From assembly GCF_000816185.1 (NCBI RefSeq), contig NZ_CP007770.1:992001-1056000 (forward strand): a stretch of 64,000 nucleotides of DNA, read 5' to 3'. Of this stretch, positions 36,194-45,915 are shown piece after piece (within the stretch, counting starts at the first letter, position 1; each line of letters starts with the position of its first letter). This DNA comes from Campylobacter insulaenigrae NCTC 12927. Lineage in GTDB: Bacteria > Campylobacterota > Campylobacteria > Campylobacterales > Campylobacteraceae. The notes under the pieces were generated by a model. It made no database searches. It saw nothing but the letters and a program-made list of their open reading frames with translations, and was not told the DNA's origin. A program made the translations under genes and the position numbers.

Positions 36194-37983
36194 TGAAAAA
36201 TATTAGAAATTTCTCAATCATAGCACATATTGACCATGGAAAGAGTACTCTTGCTGATAGAATAATCAGCGAATGCGGTGCTATTAGCGATAGAGAGATG
36301 AGCTCACAAGTTATGGATACTATGGATATAGAAAAAGAAAGAGGTATAACCATAAAAGCTCAATCAGTACATTTAAACTACAAATACAATAATCAAAATT
36401 ATATACTTAACCTAATAGACACCCCAGGTCACGTGGATTTTTCTTACGAAGTAAGTCGTTCTTTAGCTAGTTGTGAAGGAGCTTTACTTGTAGTAGATGC
36501 TTCTCAAGGAGTTGAAGCACAAACTATTGCTAATGTATATATTGCCCTAGAAAATGATTTAGAAATCATTCCAGTGATTAACAAAATCGATTTACCATCA
36601 GCTGATGTTGAAAAGGTTAAACACGAAATTGAACATATTATAGGTATTGACTGTTCAAATGCTATCTGCGTTAGCGCTAAAACAGGAATTGGTATTAAAG
36701 AACTTATAGAAACAATTATTACAAAAATACCTTCACCTAAAGATAATGATGCTTTATCAACGAAAGCTTTAATTTATGATTCATGGTTTGACAATTATCT
36801 TGGTGCGTTAGCCTTAGTGAGAGTTTATGATGGCTGTATTAATAAAAATGATGAAGTGCTTATAATGAGTACAGATAAAAAACATATAGTTCAAGACCTA
36901 TTTTATCCACATCCTTTAAGTCCTATAAAAACAAAAACATTACACTCTGGTGAAGTTGGCGTGATAGTGCTTGGATTAAAAAATGTTGCCGATGTACAAG
37001 TTGGTGATACCATAACACTTACAAAAAATAAAGCTAAGGAAGCTATAGGAGGATTTGAAAAAGCTAAAGCTTTTGTTTTTGCCGGATTATATCCTATAGA
37101 AACAGATAAATTCGAAGATTTAAGAGATGCTCTTGATAAACTAAAACTTAATGATAGTTCTATAACTTACGAACCAGAAACCTCATTAGCTCTTGGTTTT
37201 GGTTTTAGAGTGGGATTTTTGGGTCTTTTACATATGGAAGTTATTAAAGAAAGATTAGAAAGAGAATTTAATCTTGATCTAATCGCTACTGCACCAACTG
37301 TTACTTATGAAGTATATCAAACAGATGGAGAAATATTAAAAATTCAAAATCCTAGTGAATTACCGCCTATTAATAATATTGATCATATCAAAGAACCATA
37401 TGTAAAAGCTACAATAATCACCCCAAGTGAATTCTTGGGAAATCTTATTACTTTGCTAAATAGAAAACGTGGTATTCAAATTAAAATGGATTATATTACA
37501 ACTGAACGGGTATTGCTTGAATATGATATACCATTAAATGAAATAGTGATGGATTTTTATGATAAATTAAAATCTTTAACCAAAGGATATGCAAGTTTTG
37601 ATTATGAACCTATAGAATTTAGAGTAGGTGATTTGGTAAAACTTGACATTAAGGTAGCTGGAGAAAATGTGGATGCATTAAGCATTATTGTTCCAAGTGA
37701 AAAAGCTTTAAGTAAAGGCAGAGAATTAGTCAAAGCGATGAAAGAAATCGTTCCAAGACAACTTTTTGAAGTAGCTATACAAGCAAGTATTGGCAACAAA
37801 ATTATTGCTAGAGAAAATGTAAAATCCATGGGCAAAAATGTTACCGCAAAATGCTATGGCGGAGATATCACAAGAAAAAGAAAATTGCTTGAAAAGCAAA
37901 AAGAAGGCAAGAAAAGAATGAAAGCCATAGGAAAAGTTCATCTACCTCAAGAAGCATTTTTAAGTGTATTAAAAATAGATTAA
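36193..37983 (+). CDS. lepA: Elongation factor 4 (LepA), ribosome-associated GTPase
   Basis: A 596-residue translational GTPase. G1 is [14 protein letters not shown] (residues 10-23), G2 lies in [11 protein letters not shown]3 in [12 protein letters not shown] and G4 in NKIDLP. The C-terminal LepA-specific domain includes [63 protein letters not shown] and the ending [15 protein letters not shown]. LepA helps initiation or ribosome maturation and can act on stalled ribosomes. Length and order match the family. Confidence 0.97.
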   Translation: MKNIRNFSIIAHIDHGKSTLADRIISECGAISDREMSSQVMDTMDIEKERGITIKAQSVHLNYKYNNQNYILNLIDTPGHVDFSYEVSRSLASCEGALLVVDASQGVEAQTIANVYIALENDLEIIPVINKIDLPSADVEKVKHEIEHIIGIDCSNAICVSAKTGIGIKELIETIITKIPSPKDNDALSTKALIYDSWFDNYLGALALVRVYDGCINKNDEVLIMSTDKKHIVQDLFYPHPLSPIKTKTLHSGEVGVIVLGLKNVADVQVGDTITLTKNKAKEAIGGFEKAKAFVFAGLYPIETDKFEDLRDALDKLKLNDSSITYEPETSLALGFGFRVGFLGLLHMEVIKERLEREFNLDLIATAPTVTYEVYQTDGEILKIQNPSELPPINNIDHIKEPYVKATIITPSEFLGNLITLLNRKRGIQIKMDYITTERVLLEYDIPLNEIVMDFYDKLKSLTKGYASFDYEPIEFRVGDLVKLDIKVAGENVDALSIIVPSEKALSKGRELVKAMKEIVPRQLFEVAIQASIGNKIIARENVKSMGKNVTAKCYGGDITRKRKLLEKQKEGKKRMKAIGKVHLPQEAFLSVLKID

Positions 37984-38006
37984 TTCTCCTAGTATAACTA
38001 GGAGAA
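37984..38006. terminator. Bidirectional terminator hairpin between lepA and the 206-residue protein gene
   Basis: A perfect 10-bp stem (TTCTCCTAGT / ACTAGGAGAA) with a 3-base loop fills the 26-base gap between two convergent genes and is followed by ATTTT on the plus strand. Confidence 0.75.
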
Positions 38007-38009
38007 ATT

Positions 38010-38630
38010 TTACGCGTTGATATTTAAAGAATTTCCACCCAAATCATTAATTTTTTGAGTTACTTTTTCAATAGCTTTATCAATCGTTTCATGGCTAATA
38101 TCAGGAAGCTTACCACTCCACATTTTTTCTGCTTGCGCAAATCCTGACTTTAGCCCCTCTAAGCCTTTTTGAAGTTTATCTATATTTTCACCAGCTCCAT
38201 TAATAACAAAATCAGCTAATCTCTGAGAAGTTTTTGTTACACCAAAAAAACCATCTTCTCCAATAAGCTCTTTGGCTTCTTCGCTATTTAGACTAAGTAT
38301 ATCTTTTCCCTCATAGCCTATAGCTTTAAAATCCACACCAGAAAGTATTGACGATAAAGAATTATTTGAATTTGTAAAATTCGCAATGCCAGCTTGAGAA
38401 AAACTATTATATGAACTAATACTTAAAGTTTGTTGCATAAAACTCATCGTATAAAGCTCAGTAATACCTTTGCCACCTAAACTAGCAAGCTTATCTAGCT
38501 TGTCTTTATCAATATCCTTTGTGCTATTTGCACTCTTAGTGTTGGTATCTTCGAGTTTTGTATTCAAATCAGCCTTCCTATTGCTAATTTGCGACTCCAT
38601 TGCCACACGTGAATACGAATTTATTTGCAT
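38010..38630 (-). CDS. Conserved protein, probably flagellum-linked; often labelled hydrogenase-4 component G
   Basis: A 206-residue soluble protein. The N-terminal half is low-complexity (Asn/Ser/Lys) with LYTMSFMQQTLSISSY. The C-terminal half (about 100-195) is a widespread domain with IGYEGKDILSLNSEEAKELI, EDGFFGVTKTSQRLADFV, INGAGENIDKL, and EKMWSGKLPDISHETIDKA. Homologues often carry the label hydrogenase-4 component G, which looks like an annotation error because nothing hydrogenase-like is here. The minus-strand promoter has the form TAAA-N17-CGAT, a sigma28 (FliA) pattern, which points to the flagellar regulon. Function unknown. Confidence 0.72.
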   Translation of the reverse strand: MQINSYSRVAMESQISNRKADLNTKLEDTNTKSANSTKDIDKDKLDKLASLGGKGITELYTMSFMQQTLSISSYNSFSQAGIANFTNSNNSLSSILSGVDFKAIGYEGKDILSLNSEEAKELIGEDGFFGVTKTSQRLADFVINGAGENIDKLQKGLEGLKSGFAQAEKMWSGKLPDISHETIDKAIEKVTQKINDLGGNSLNINA

Positions 38631-38660
38631 CCTTGCTCCTTTTTTTGTAGGTCTATAAAA

Positions 38661-38685
38661 ATCGGATAAAAAAAATTAAATTTTA
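38661..38685 (-). promoter_or_regulatory. Sigma28 (FliA)-type promoter for the 206-residue protein
   Basis: On the minus strand TAAA (38685-38682) and CGAT (38664-38661, within CCGATTTT) are exactly 17 bases apart, the sigma28 spacing. The start codon is about 30 bases downstream, behind AAGGAG. A CCGAT -10 is uncommon by chance in this AT-rich DNA, though the TAAA is not. Confidence 0.6.
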
Positions 38686-38697
38686 TATCAAATATGA

Positions 38698-38703
38698 TAC
38701 AAT
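38698..38703 (+). promoter_or_regulatory. Candidate sigma70 -10 box upstream of the small ORF and the MATE gene
   Basis: TACAAT in GATACAAT with T-rich sequence before it. It lies 35 bases before the 25-codon ORF at 38738 and about 160 bases before the MATE gene, so a transcript would carry both. Confidence 0.45.
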
Positions 38704-38737
38704 TTCAACTAAATATTTTTAAAATTTAGGTTATGCA

Positions 38738-38815
38738 ATGCTTTTTAATTTTTTTATCATAATTGTTGATCCATATTTTAAAGATATTATAGAAGGCATC
38801 GAATCTCTTTATTAA
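38738..38815 (+). CDS. Possible 25-residue small protein upstream of the MATE exporter
   Basis: ATG, 25 codons and TAA, with TTTAGG at a sensible distance upstream and a -10 box before it. The peptide starts with a hydrophobic MLFNFFIIIV and ends with DIIEGIESLY, the pattern of a small membrane-associated peptide or a leader. It is too short to prove by reading. It could alternatively be chance in a leader of about 150 bases. Confidence 0.35.
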   Translation: MLFNFFIIIVDPYFKDIIEGIESLY

Positions 38816-38863
38816 ATTTTTATTCATTTACGCTCAAAACAAAATAATTTAATAAGGAAAATC

Positions 38864-40198
38864 ATGTCAATACGTAATTTTTACACCAACTCAAACCCTA
38901 CTACACTTTTTATAAAATGTGCTTTACCTAATATGGCTAGCATGGCCTTCATTTATCTTTATGTAATTATTGATGGAATTTTTGTTGGAAAATACTTAGG
39001 CTCTGATGCACTTGCCGCAATGAATTTAATGATACCTTTTATTATGATAAGTTTTGCTTTAGCTGACATGATAGCCATTGGCTCATCAGTTCAAATTGCC
39101 ATTAATCTTGGAAAGGCAAAGGTACAAAAAGCAAAACAAATTTTTTCTTTTTGTATTATTCTTATTTTTATAATTTCGTGCATTATGGGAATTTTAGAAT
39201 TTTTTCTAGCACAACCATTAAGCATAGCAATGGGTGCAGATCAAAATATACAATTGCTTTCAACCCAATATATGCAAATATTTGCTTTATTTTCTCCAAT
39301 AATCATCATAAGCTTTGCAATAGATAATTACTTAAGAGTTTGTGGCAAGACACTTTATAGTATGGTAATAAATATCTTAATAGCTCTTATAAATATATTT
39401 TTAGATTGGCTTTTTATTATAGTATTTCAATGGGGTGTTTTTTCAGCTGCTCTTGCCACTTGTATAGGTATGTCTATAGGAAGTATTTTAGCTTTTATTC
39501 CTTTTGTTTTTCAAAATTTAACACTAAAATTTAGCAAACCTTTAGTGAGCTTTAATACATTAAAAAATATTATTTATAATGGGTCTTCAGAATTTTTTTC
39601 CAATATTTCTAGTTCAATATATACTATTTTAGCTAATATACTTTTATTAAATATATCAGGAAATATAGCTGTTGCAGCATTTTCGGTAATCACTTATCTT
39701 AGTACTTTTTCCTATATGATAGTCATAGGAATGTGTGATGCTATGCAACCTGCTATAAGCTATAATTATGGTTGTAAAAATATTTCAAGAATTAAACAAA
39801 TTTTTAAAAGAATGTTTTGGGGTTCTTGTATATTTTCTTTTCTAATCTTTTTATGTGTATTTTTTTATCATGAGGATATCGTGTCTTTTTTCAACAAAGA
39901 AGAAAATGAATTATTTTTAACTATAGGAAGTAATGCTCTATATTTGTTTTGTTTTTCTCTTTTAATAAATTGGTTTGGAGATGTTGGTATTTCCATTTTT
40001 ACTGCTTTAGATAAACCTTTGCTTTCCTTATTTGTTTCTATTATGCAAAATTTAATTCTACCTTATCTATTTTTGAAAATTTTGACACATTTTTTTAATT
40101 TAAATGGAGTTTGGATTACTCCATTTGTAGCTGATTGTGTTATATTAATTATCGTATCTTTGATGCTTAAAAAAGTTTTTAGACATCTAAACTCTTAG
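38864..40198 (+). CDS. MATE family multidrug/sodium antiporter
   Basis: A 444-residue transporter with twelve predicted helices in two MatE halves. The first half has NMASMAFIYLYVIIDGIFVGKYLGSDALAAMNL and the second FFSNISSSIYTILANILLL and SYNYGCKNISRIKQIFKR, where YNYG after a long helix is the family motif. It resembles the MepA/VmrA branch, which exports cationic drugs or metabolites. Its end overlaps hemD on the other strand by 20 bases. Confidence 0.9.
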   Translation: MSIRNFYTNSNPTTLFIKCALPNMASMAFIYLYVIIDGIFVGKYLGSDALAAMNLMIPFIMISFALADMIAIGSSVQIAINLGKAKVQKAKQIFSFCIILIFIISCIMGILEFFLAQPLSIAMGADQNIQLLSTQYMQIFALFSPIIIISFAIDNYLRVCGKTLYSMVINILIALINIFLDWLFIIVFQWGVFSAALATCIGMSIGSILAFIPFVFQNLTLKFSKPLVSFNTLKNIIYNGSSEFFSNISSSIYTILANILLLNISGNIAVAAFSVITYLSTFSYMIVIGMCDAMQPAISYNYGCKNISRIKQIFKRMFWGSCIFSFLIFLCVFFYHEDIVSFFNKEENELFLTIGSNALYLFCFSLLINWFGDVGISIFTALDKPLLSLFVSIMQNLILPYLFLKILTHFFNLNGVWITPFVADCVILIIVSLMLKKVFRHLNS

Positions 40199-40814
40199 CC
40201 AAACTTAAACATGAGTTTAGATCTTGTTTTTCACAAATATATAAATTTTTAAAATTTTTAAGTTTTGAAGCGGTACTTTGACCTATAGCTACTACTTTAT
40301 CTTCTTTTTTAAAAGTAAAAAATTTTAAAAATTGTTCAATACTTGATGGGGCACAAAAAATAAAAACAGCAGGATGTTTTAATTTTATTGTTTCTTGCGG
40401 ATTTAAAGCCACATTTTCATAAGCAACAATTTGTCTTAAATTAATTCCTTGATTTAATAAATAAGTATCAATACAAGAGCTAATTTTTTTAGCTCTTAAA
40501 TATAAACATCTTTTATTTTTAAATTCACACATAAATTCTTCAGCTAAATTCTTTCCATAAGCACAACTAGGATATTTCACATTTACAAATCCAACACTCT
40601 TTGCAAACTGAGCACTTTTAGCACCCACTGCATATAAATTAATATTAAAATTTAAAGTAGAATGGCTTTGCATCAAAGCTTTGATAGAATTTTTTGAACT
40701 AATAATCAAGCAATCAAAATCATTAAGATTAACATTAAATTCAAAAAATTTAATTTCATTTAAAATAATATTTTCCACACCGTAAAATTTTTCTCTACCT
40801 ATAAAATATATCAT
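40179..40814 (-). CDS. hemD: Uroporphyrinogen-III synthase
   Basis: Closes and inverts the D ring of hydroxymethylbilane in heme synthesis. HemD proteins diverge strongly; support comes from the two-lobe length (211 residues), ISSKNSIKAL (residues 48-57), AVGAKSAQFAKSVGF (about 72-86), FCAPSSIEQFLKFF and VAIGQSTASKL, which are the usual conserved patches, and from gene order with thiE and thiD as in C. jejuni. It overlaps thiE by 4 bases. Confidence 0.85.
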   Translation of the reverse strand: MIYFIGREKFYGVENIILNEIKFFEFNVNLNDFDCLIISSKNSIKALMQSHSTLNFNINLYAVGAKSAQFAKSVGFVNVKYPSCAYGKNLAEEFMCEFKNKRCLYLRAKKISSCIDTYLLNQGINLRQIVAYENVALNPQETIKLKHPAVFIFCAPSSIEQFLKFFTFKKEDKVVAIGQSTASKLKNFKNLYICEKQDLNSCLSLAKSLDV

Positions 40815-41434
40815 AACGAATACAAATCTTTAATTATTTTTTTTAAAAATAAAGTTGCTTCATATGGATTTTTAGCATCCATAATTGCTCTAATTACAGC
40901 CACACCGGTAACACCACTATCTTTTAACATACTTATATTATTTTCATTTATACCACCAATTGCAATCACAGGCAAAGAACTCAATCTTGTAATTTCTTTT
41001 AATCCTTCAATTCCAAGCACAACGCAATTTTCTTTACTAGGAGTATTAAATACAGCTCCAACACCCAAATAATCAGCACCTTTTATATTTTCTAATTCAA
41101 ATTTATGATTAATGGTTATTCCTATAATTTTTTCATTACCTAAAAGCTTTCTAGCCTTTTGTAAGGGTAAATCTGTTTGCCCAATATGCACTCCGCTAGC
41201 ATCAATTGCCAAAGCAATATCCAATCGATCATTAATTAAAAATGGAATCTTAAATTCATCGCATATAGCTTTTACCTTTAATGCCAAGTGATAAAATTCC
41301 AAGGTATTAAGATTTTTTTCTCTAAGTTGAATTATATCAACCCCTGCCTCTAAGGAAGTCTTAATAATATTTAAAAATTCATTCTCACTTTTTTTACCCT
41401 TACTAGCAACCAGATAAAGTTTAGATGAATTCAT
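40811..41434 (-). CDS. thiE: Thiamine-phosphate synthase ThiE
   Basis: Joins HMP-pyrophosphate and thiazole phosphate to thiamine phosphate. The 207-residue TIM barrel has IIQLREKNL (residues 35-43), INDRLDIALAIDASGVHIGQTDLP (about 66-89), LGVGAVFNTPSKENC (about 122-136) and PVIAIGGINENN (about 155-166), all family motifs. It lies 48 bases after thiD and overlaps hemD. The second ThiE-like protein at 63272 is the TenI type. Confidence 0.94.
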   Translation of the reverse strand: MNSSKLYLVASKGKKSENEFLNIIKTSLEAGVDIIQLREKNLNTLEFYHLALKVKAICDEFKIPFLINDRLDIALAIDASGVHIGQTDLPLQKARKLLGNEKIIGITINHKFELENIKGADYLGVGAVFNTPSKENCVVLGIEGLKEITRLSSLPVIAIGGINENNISMLKDSGVTGVAVIRAIMDAKNPYEATLFLKKIIKDLYSL

Positions 41435-41482
41435 ATAATTGCCCTAATGTAGTATCTAATTTGATGCATTCTATAAACATAT

Positions 41483-42292
41483 TTATTTCTCAAATTTAAA
41501 GAAATGATTTGTAGGACCACATCCTTTTCCAAGTGCTAAAGAATTTAAAATAGCTCCAAAGACATATTCCTTAGCCAAAGCTATAGCTTCATTTTTTTCT
41601 TTACCAAGGGCTAAATTTGATGCTATAGCTGAACTTAATGTACAACCCGTTCCATGAGTATTTTTAGTATCAATTTTTTCACCTTTAAAGATACTAAATT
41701 TTTCTCCATCAAAAAAAACATCATTGGTATTATTTTTACTGTGCCCGCCCTTAACTAAAACACTTTTAGCTCCAATCTTATGAAGCTCAATAGCTGCTCT
41801 TCTCATATCATCTTCATTGGTAATCTTAAAATCACATAAAAATTCAGCCTCAGGTATATTAGGTGTTAAGACATCAGCCAAAGATATAATTTCATCTTTA
41901 AAAAACTGACAATTTTCTAAAGGCATCAAAGCATAGCCATTTTTAGCAAACATCACAGGATCAATTACTATATTTTTAGATTCAAACTGAAGTAAATTTT
42001 CTTTAACGCATTGTATGATTTCTTTCGATCCAAGCATACCAATCTTTACAGCTTCTGGCTTAATATCTTCATAAATTGCCAACATTTGTTCATCTATCAT
42101 TTGTTTAGGTATATCAAAACAAGAGATAACTCTAGCAGTATTTTCAGCAACCACGCTTACAACCACGCTCATGCCAAATAAATCATGAGCACTAAAAGTC
42201 TTTAAATCAGCTTGCAAGCCAGCACCACCACTACAATCACTTCCAGCAATAGTTAAAATAGGAATTTTATGTTGTGTTTTTGCTTGTATCAT
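41483..42292 (-). CDS. thiD: Hydroxymethylpyrimidine/phosphomethylpyrimidine kinase ThiD
   Basis: Phosphorylates HMP twice to HMP-PP. From the ATG at 42292 the protein is 269 residues. It has the ribokinase-fold motifs TIAGSDCSGGAGLQADLKTF near the start, DPVMFAKNG, VLVKGGHS and the anion-hole NTHGTGCTLSSAIASNLALG. An in-frame ATG lies 12 bases earlier, but AGGATAAAA before 42292 fits a ribosome site for the shorter form. It is first in thiD-thiE-hemD. Confidence 0.95.
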   Translation of the reverse strand: MIQAKTQHKIPILTIAGSDCSGGAGLQADLKTFSAHDLFGMSVVVSVVAENTARVISCFDIPKQMIDEQMLAIYEDIKPEAVKIGMLGSKEIIQCVKENLLQFESKNIVIDPVMFAKNGYALMPLENCQFFKDEIISLADVLTPNIPEAEFLCDFKITNEDDMRRAAIELHKIGAKSVLVKGGHSKNNTNDVFFDGEKFSIFKGEKIDTKNTHGTGCTLSSAIASNLALGKEKNEAIALAKEYVFGAILNSLALGKGCGPTNHFFKFEK

Positions 42293-42370
42293 TTTTATCC
42301 TCAAACTCTATTTTATATCTAAAATAGATTATAACTTAGATTTAATTAATCTAAAAATACTTAAATTATA

Positions 42371-42376
42371 TATAAT
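42371..42376 (+). promoter_or_regulatory. Sigma70 -10 box for the tyrosine phosphatase gene
   Basis: Consensus TATAAT inside TATATATAAT, 26 bases before the ATG at 42402. Confidence 0.5.
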
Positions 42377-42401
42377 TACAAAAATTTAAAAGGTATATAG
42401 T

Positions 42402-42866
42402 ATGTTTAATATAATTTTTGTATGCTTGGGTAATATATGTCGTTCTCCTATGGCAGAATTCATAATGAAAGATCTCATAGCTCAAAACAATCTAAACAAT
42501 AAAATCAATGTAAGTAGTGCTGGAACATCAGGTTATCATGATGGAGAAGATGCTCATTATAAAACGAAAGAAATTCTAAAAAATAAAAATATTTTGGTTA
42601 AAAATTTTTGTAGTAAAAAACTTAATGAAAAAATGTGTCAAGAAAATAATTTAATCATAGTTATGGATAATTCCAACCTAAAAAATACCATCAAAATGTT
42701 TCCAGCATATAAAGATAAAATCAAAAAACTTACAGATTATGTTGTAAATTTAGATTATGATGAAGTTCCTGACCCTTGGTATAGTGGCGATTTTGATGAA
42801 ACCTATTTAATACTTTCAAATGCTTGCAATAACTTACTTACTTGTATCAAATCCCAACGCATCTAA
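42402..42866 (+). CDS. Low-molecular-weight protein tyrosine phosphatase
   Basis: A 154-residue cytoplasmic LMW-PTP. The P-loop VCLGNICRSPMAEF (residues 6-19) contains the catalytic Cys and Arg of C-x5-R, and VPDPWYSGDF (about 126-135) supplies the general-acid Asp. SSAGTSGYHDGE is the conserved central segment. No tyrosine kinase or capsule gene is adjacent; similar stand-alone genes occur in C. jejuni. Confidence 0.94.
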   Translation: MFNIIFVCLGNICRSPMAEFIMKDLIAQNNLNNKINVSSAGTSGYHDGEDAHYKTKEILKNKNILVKNFCSKKLNEKMCQENNLIIVMDNSNLKNTIKMFPAYKDKIKKLTDYVVNLDYDEVPDPWYSGDFDETYLILSNACNNLLTCIKSQRI

Positions 42867-42910
42867 ACAAGATCTAATTTTACTTTATCTTAATTTAATT
42901 ACTCAAGTGT

Positions 42911-42916
42911 TATAAT
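42911..42916 (+). promoter_or_regulatory. Sigma70 -10 box for the chemoreceptor gene
   Basis: Consensus TATAAT in GTGTTATAAT, 50 bases before the ATG at 42966, which is preceded by AAAAGGA. No sigma28 pattern is seen here. Confidence 0.55.
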
Positions 42917-42965
42917 CTTAATCTTCAAAAATATTTACAAAAAAACTAAAAAAAGGATTTAAGGC

Positions 42966-44939
42966 ATGAAAAGTATCAAACTTAAAGTTTCACTCATTGC
43001 AAATATGATAGCTGTAGCTTGCTTGCTAATTCTAGGTATCATAACTTTTATTTTCGTTAAACAATCTTTATTTAATGAAATTATACAATCAGAACAAAAT
43101 CGCTTAGTTGCTACGGTAAATTTAGTAGAAAATTTTCGAGAAAATACTTCAAATTCTTTACAGAAACTTTCAGAAACTATTCTTAGAAATCCTTATTCTA
43201 AGCTTAATTCACAAGAAATGTTAATGGAAAATGTTGGGATTCAATTAAAAGCATTTAGAGATGCTGGAAATTACCTTGCTGTATATATCGCTCAGCCTGA
43301 TGGAGAGTTAATAGTAAGTGATCCTGATAGTGATAGTAGAAATCTAGATTTTGGACTTTATGGAAAAGCTGATGGATATGATGCAAGAACTAGAGAGTTT
43401 TATATAGAAGCCAAAAAGAAAAATGGATTATACATTACAGCCTCTTATATCGACGTTACTACCGGATTACCTTGCTTTACTTATGCTATGCCCTTAATCA
43501 AAGATGGAAAATTTATTGGAATTTTGGCAATTGATATTTTGGTTAAAGACTTAGAAGAGAATCTAAAACAAATGCCTGGAGATTCTCTTGCTTATGATAA
43601 AAATAAATTTGCCTTTGTCTCAACAAATAGCAATTATCTTGGAGATGCTCCAAGCGTATCAATTGTAGCAAATACATTTGCGACAACAAGCAATAATCAA
43701 CCATTTTTTTATACTAGTAGCACAGGAAGTAAAAGACTTGGTATTTGCAATATTGTAAATGATAACACTATTTGTACTATGACATATACCGATACTATCA
43801 ATCATTCTAGTGAAAAAATTGCTTATATTCAAGCTATTATAGTTATATTTACAAGTATTTTAAGTGTTTTATTATTATACTTTATCGTTTCACGCTATTT
43901 ATCTCCTTTGGAAAAAATCCAAACCGGCCTAAACTCATTCTTTGACTTCATCAATCATAAAACAAAAGACTCTGCTATGATTAATGTTAATACTAATGAT
44001 GAATTTGGTGCTATGGCTTTAGCTATTAATGAAAACATTACTAAAACTAAAAATGCTTTAGAACAAGATGGTCTAGCAGTAGAACAATCAGTTGAAACAG
44101 CTAAAGAAATAGAAAGTGGTAATCTAACAGCAAGAATTACTGCAATACCTGCTAATCCTCAATTAATAGAATTAAAAAATGTATTAAATAAAATGCTTAG
44201 TGTATTAGAAGCAAAAGTTGGTTCTAATATGAATGAAATCAATCGTGTATTTGATAGCTATAAAGCATTAGACTTTACTACTGAAGTTAAAAATGCTAAA
44301 GGTGAAGTAGAAGTAACTACTAATGTATTAGGACAAGAAATTGTTCAAATGTTAAGACAATCTTCTGAATTTGCTAATTTATTAGCAACAGAAAGTGGTA
44401 AATTACAAAGTGCTGTTAGAGAATTAACAGATTCATCTTCTAGTCAAGCTTCTTCTTTAGAAGAAACTGCAGCAGCTTTAGAAGAAATAACTTCTTCTAT
44501 GCAAAATGTTTCATCTAAAACTAGTGAAGTAATAGCTCAAAGTGAAGAGATTAAAAATGTTACTTCTATCATAGGAGATATTGCTGATCAAATCAATCTA
44601 TTAGCATTAAATGCTGCAATAGAAGCAGCTCGTGCTGGAGAACATGGACGTGGATTTGCTGTTGTTGCAGATGAAGTTAGAAATCTAGCTGAAAGAACTC
44701 AAAAGTCTTTAGGTGAAATTGAAGCTAATACTAATATCTTAGTTCAATCTATTAATGAAATGGGTGAAAGTATTAAAGAACAAACTACAGGTATTACTCA
44801 AATTAATGATGCTGTAGCTCAAATTGATCATGTAACTCAAGAGAATTTAAAAATAGCTAAAGATAGTTCAGTTATATCAGAGAATGTAAATCAAATAGCT
44901 CATGATATCTTAGAAGATGCAGGGAAGAAGAAGTTTTAA
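42966..44939 (+). CDS. Methyl-accepting chemotaxis protein with dCache sensor
   Basis: A 657-residue transmembrane chemoreceptor. Residues 8-30 and about 285-308 are the two membrane helices. Between them is a dCache-type sensor with [26 protein letters not shown] and [24 protein letters not shown]-like region follows. The cytoplasmic hairpin has the tip [40 protein letters not shown], which binds CheW and CheA. The signalling half looks like the near-identical halves shared by C. jejuni Tlp2, Tlp3 and Tlp4. The amino-acid-binding dCache pattern (R-x-WY) is altered to R-x-FY, so the ligand is open. Confidence 0.93.
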   Translation: MKSIKLKVSLIANMIAVACLLILGIITFIFVKQSLFNEIIQSEQNRLVATVNLVENFRENTSNSLQKLSETILRNPYSKLNSQEMLMENVGIQLKAFRDAGNYLAVYIAQPDGELIVSDPDSDSRNLDFGLYGKADGYDARTREFYIEAKKKNGLYITASYIDVTTGLPCFTYAMPLIKDGKFIGILAIDILVKDLEENLKQMPGDSLAYDKNKFAFVSTNSNYLGDAPSVSIVANTFATTSNNQPFFYTSSTGSKRLGICNIVNDNTICTMTYTDTINHSSEKIAYIQAIIVIFTSILSVLLLYFIVSRYLSPLEKIQTGLNSFFDFINHKTKDSAMINVNTNDEFGAMALAINENITKTKNALEQDGLAVEQSVETAKEIESGNLTARITAIPANPQLIELKNVLNKMLSVLEAKVGSNMNEINRVFDSYKALDFTTEVKNAKGEVEVTTNVLGQEIVQMLRQSSEFANLLATESGKLQSAVRELTDSSSSQASSLEETAAALEEITSSMQNVSSKTSEVIAQSEEIKNVTSIIGDIADQINLLALNAAIEAARAGEHGRGFAVVADEVRNLAERTQKSLGEIEANTNILVQSINEMGESIKEQTTGITQINDAVAQIDHVTQENLKIAKDSSVISENVNQIAHDILEDAGKKKF

Positions 44940-44944
44940 TAATT

Positions 44945-44970
44945 AAAGAGGTATATTGTTATACCTCTTT
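44945..44970. terminator. Bidirectional terminator hairpin after the chemoreceptor gene
   Basis: A perfect 11-bp stem (AAAGAGGTATA / TATACCTCTTT) with a 4-base loop lies between two convergent genes. The opposite gene's stop codon (44959-44961) is inside the stem. Confidence 0.75.
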
Positions 44971-45330
44971 GTTGTTAATGTATGATATTAAACACACTCC
45001 ATCAACTTGTAATTCATACATTTTTTTTAAGTTTTTTATCTCATCTAATAAAAACAATATTTTCATATCAAACATATAAAACTCAGCCATTTTAGAAGAT
45101 CTTCTTGCAAGTTCATTATCAATAACTAAAGCATATTTTGCACCTAAAGCATTGGCAATCAATACTTCATCTTCATTATTAACATAAATTGCAAATTCTA
45201 CATTTTGCTCTAAAGCTTGTTGTATGATGTGTTCGTTAAAATCAAAACAATTAATGCCTTTTTTATCGAATTTATCTTTAAAATGAAAAAATTTTTGCAT
45301 AGGAATTAAATTATGTCCAAAAATAAGCAT
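44959..45330 (-). CDS. Conserved-looking protein of unknown function, downstream of rsmG
   Basis: A 123-residue soluble protein with alternating strands and helices (AIYVNNEDEVLIANALGAKYALVIDNELARRSSKMAEFYMFDMKILFLL). No catalytic motif is evident. The start is 3 bases after rsmG, so it is the third gene of ribA-rsmG-orf. A Rossmann-like or TIM-barrel fragment is possible, but I do not recognise a family. Confidence 0.65.
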   Translation of the reverse strand: MLIFGHNLIPMQKFFHFKDKFDKKGINCFDFNEHIIQQALEQNVEFAIYVNNEDEVLIANALGAKYALVIDNELARRSSKMAEFYMFDMKILFLLDEIKNLKKMYELQVDGVCLISYINNKEV

Positions 45331-45333
45331 TTC

Positions 45334-45915
45334 TCACTCCTTTGATTGTAAGATACAATAATTTCTAAAACCATTATTGAAAATACTATAATTTTCCATT
45401 TGTTTTAATTCCTCATAAATATGACTTCCTTTATAAAGTAAAAATATAGTTTTTTCATCATAAAAACCTTTACAAATACTTATTAAAGATTTAACATCCA
45501 TCAAAGCCCGTGAGCTTATAGCATCAACTCTAAATTTGGGATAATTTTGTATTTTTTCTTTAATGATATTCATATTTGTTAACTCAAGCTCTGTTTTAAC
45601 AACTCTTAAAAATGAAGATTTTTTAAAATTTGGCTCAAATAAGAAAAAATTACTATTATTTAATAAGCATGCTAAAAATACTGCCGGAAATCCTGCACCA
45701 CTTCCCACATCTATAATATTTTTTGCAAAATTTAAGTCATAAAAATCTAAAATTTTAATACTATCTATGATATTTTCATCTATATTTTCAAAATGAGTAA
45801 GATTATGCACTGCATTAAATTTCTTCAATAGCTTCTTATATTTTTCAATTTTTTCAAAAAAAATATCATGATCTTGTAAATTTAAAAACTTTACCTTTTT
45901 AAAATATATATTCAA
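45334..45915 (-). CDS. rsmG: 16S rRNA (guanine527-N7)-methyltransferase RsmG
   Basis: Methylates G527 of 16S rRNA; loss gives low-level streptomycin resistance in many bacteria. The 193-residue protein has the N-terminal [14 protein letters not shown], the SAM motif [19 protein letters not shown] (about residues 87-105) and [18 protein letters not shown] (about 134-151). It overlaps ribA by 4 bases. Confidence 0.92.
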   Translation of the reverse strand: MNIYFKKVKFLNLQDHDIFFEKIEKYKKLLKKFNAVHNLTHFENIDENIIDSIKILDFYDLNFAKNIIDVGSGAGFPAVFLACLLNNSNFFLFEPNFKKSSFLRVVKTELELTNMNIIKEKIQNYPKFRVDAISSRALMDVKSLISICKGFYDEKTIFLLYKGSHIYEELKQMENYSIFNNGFRNYCILQSKE

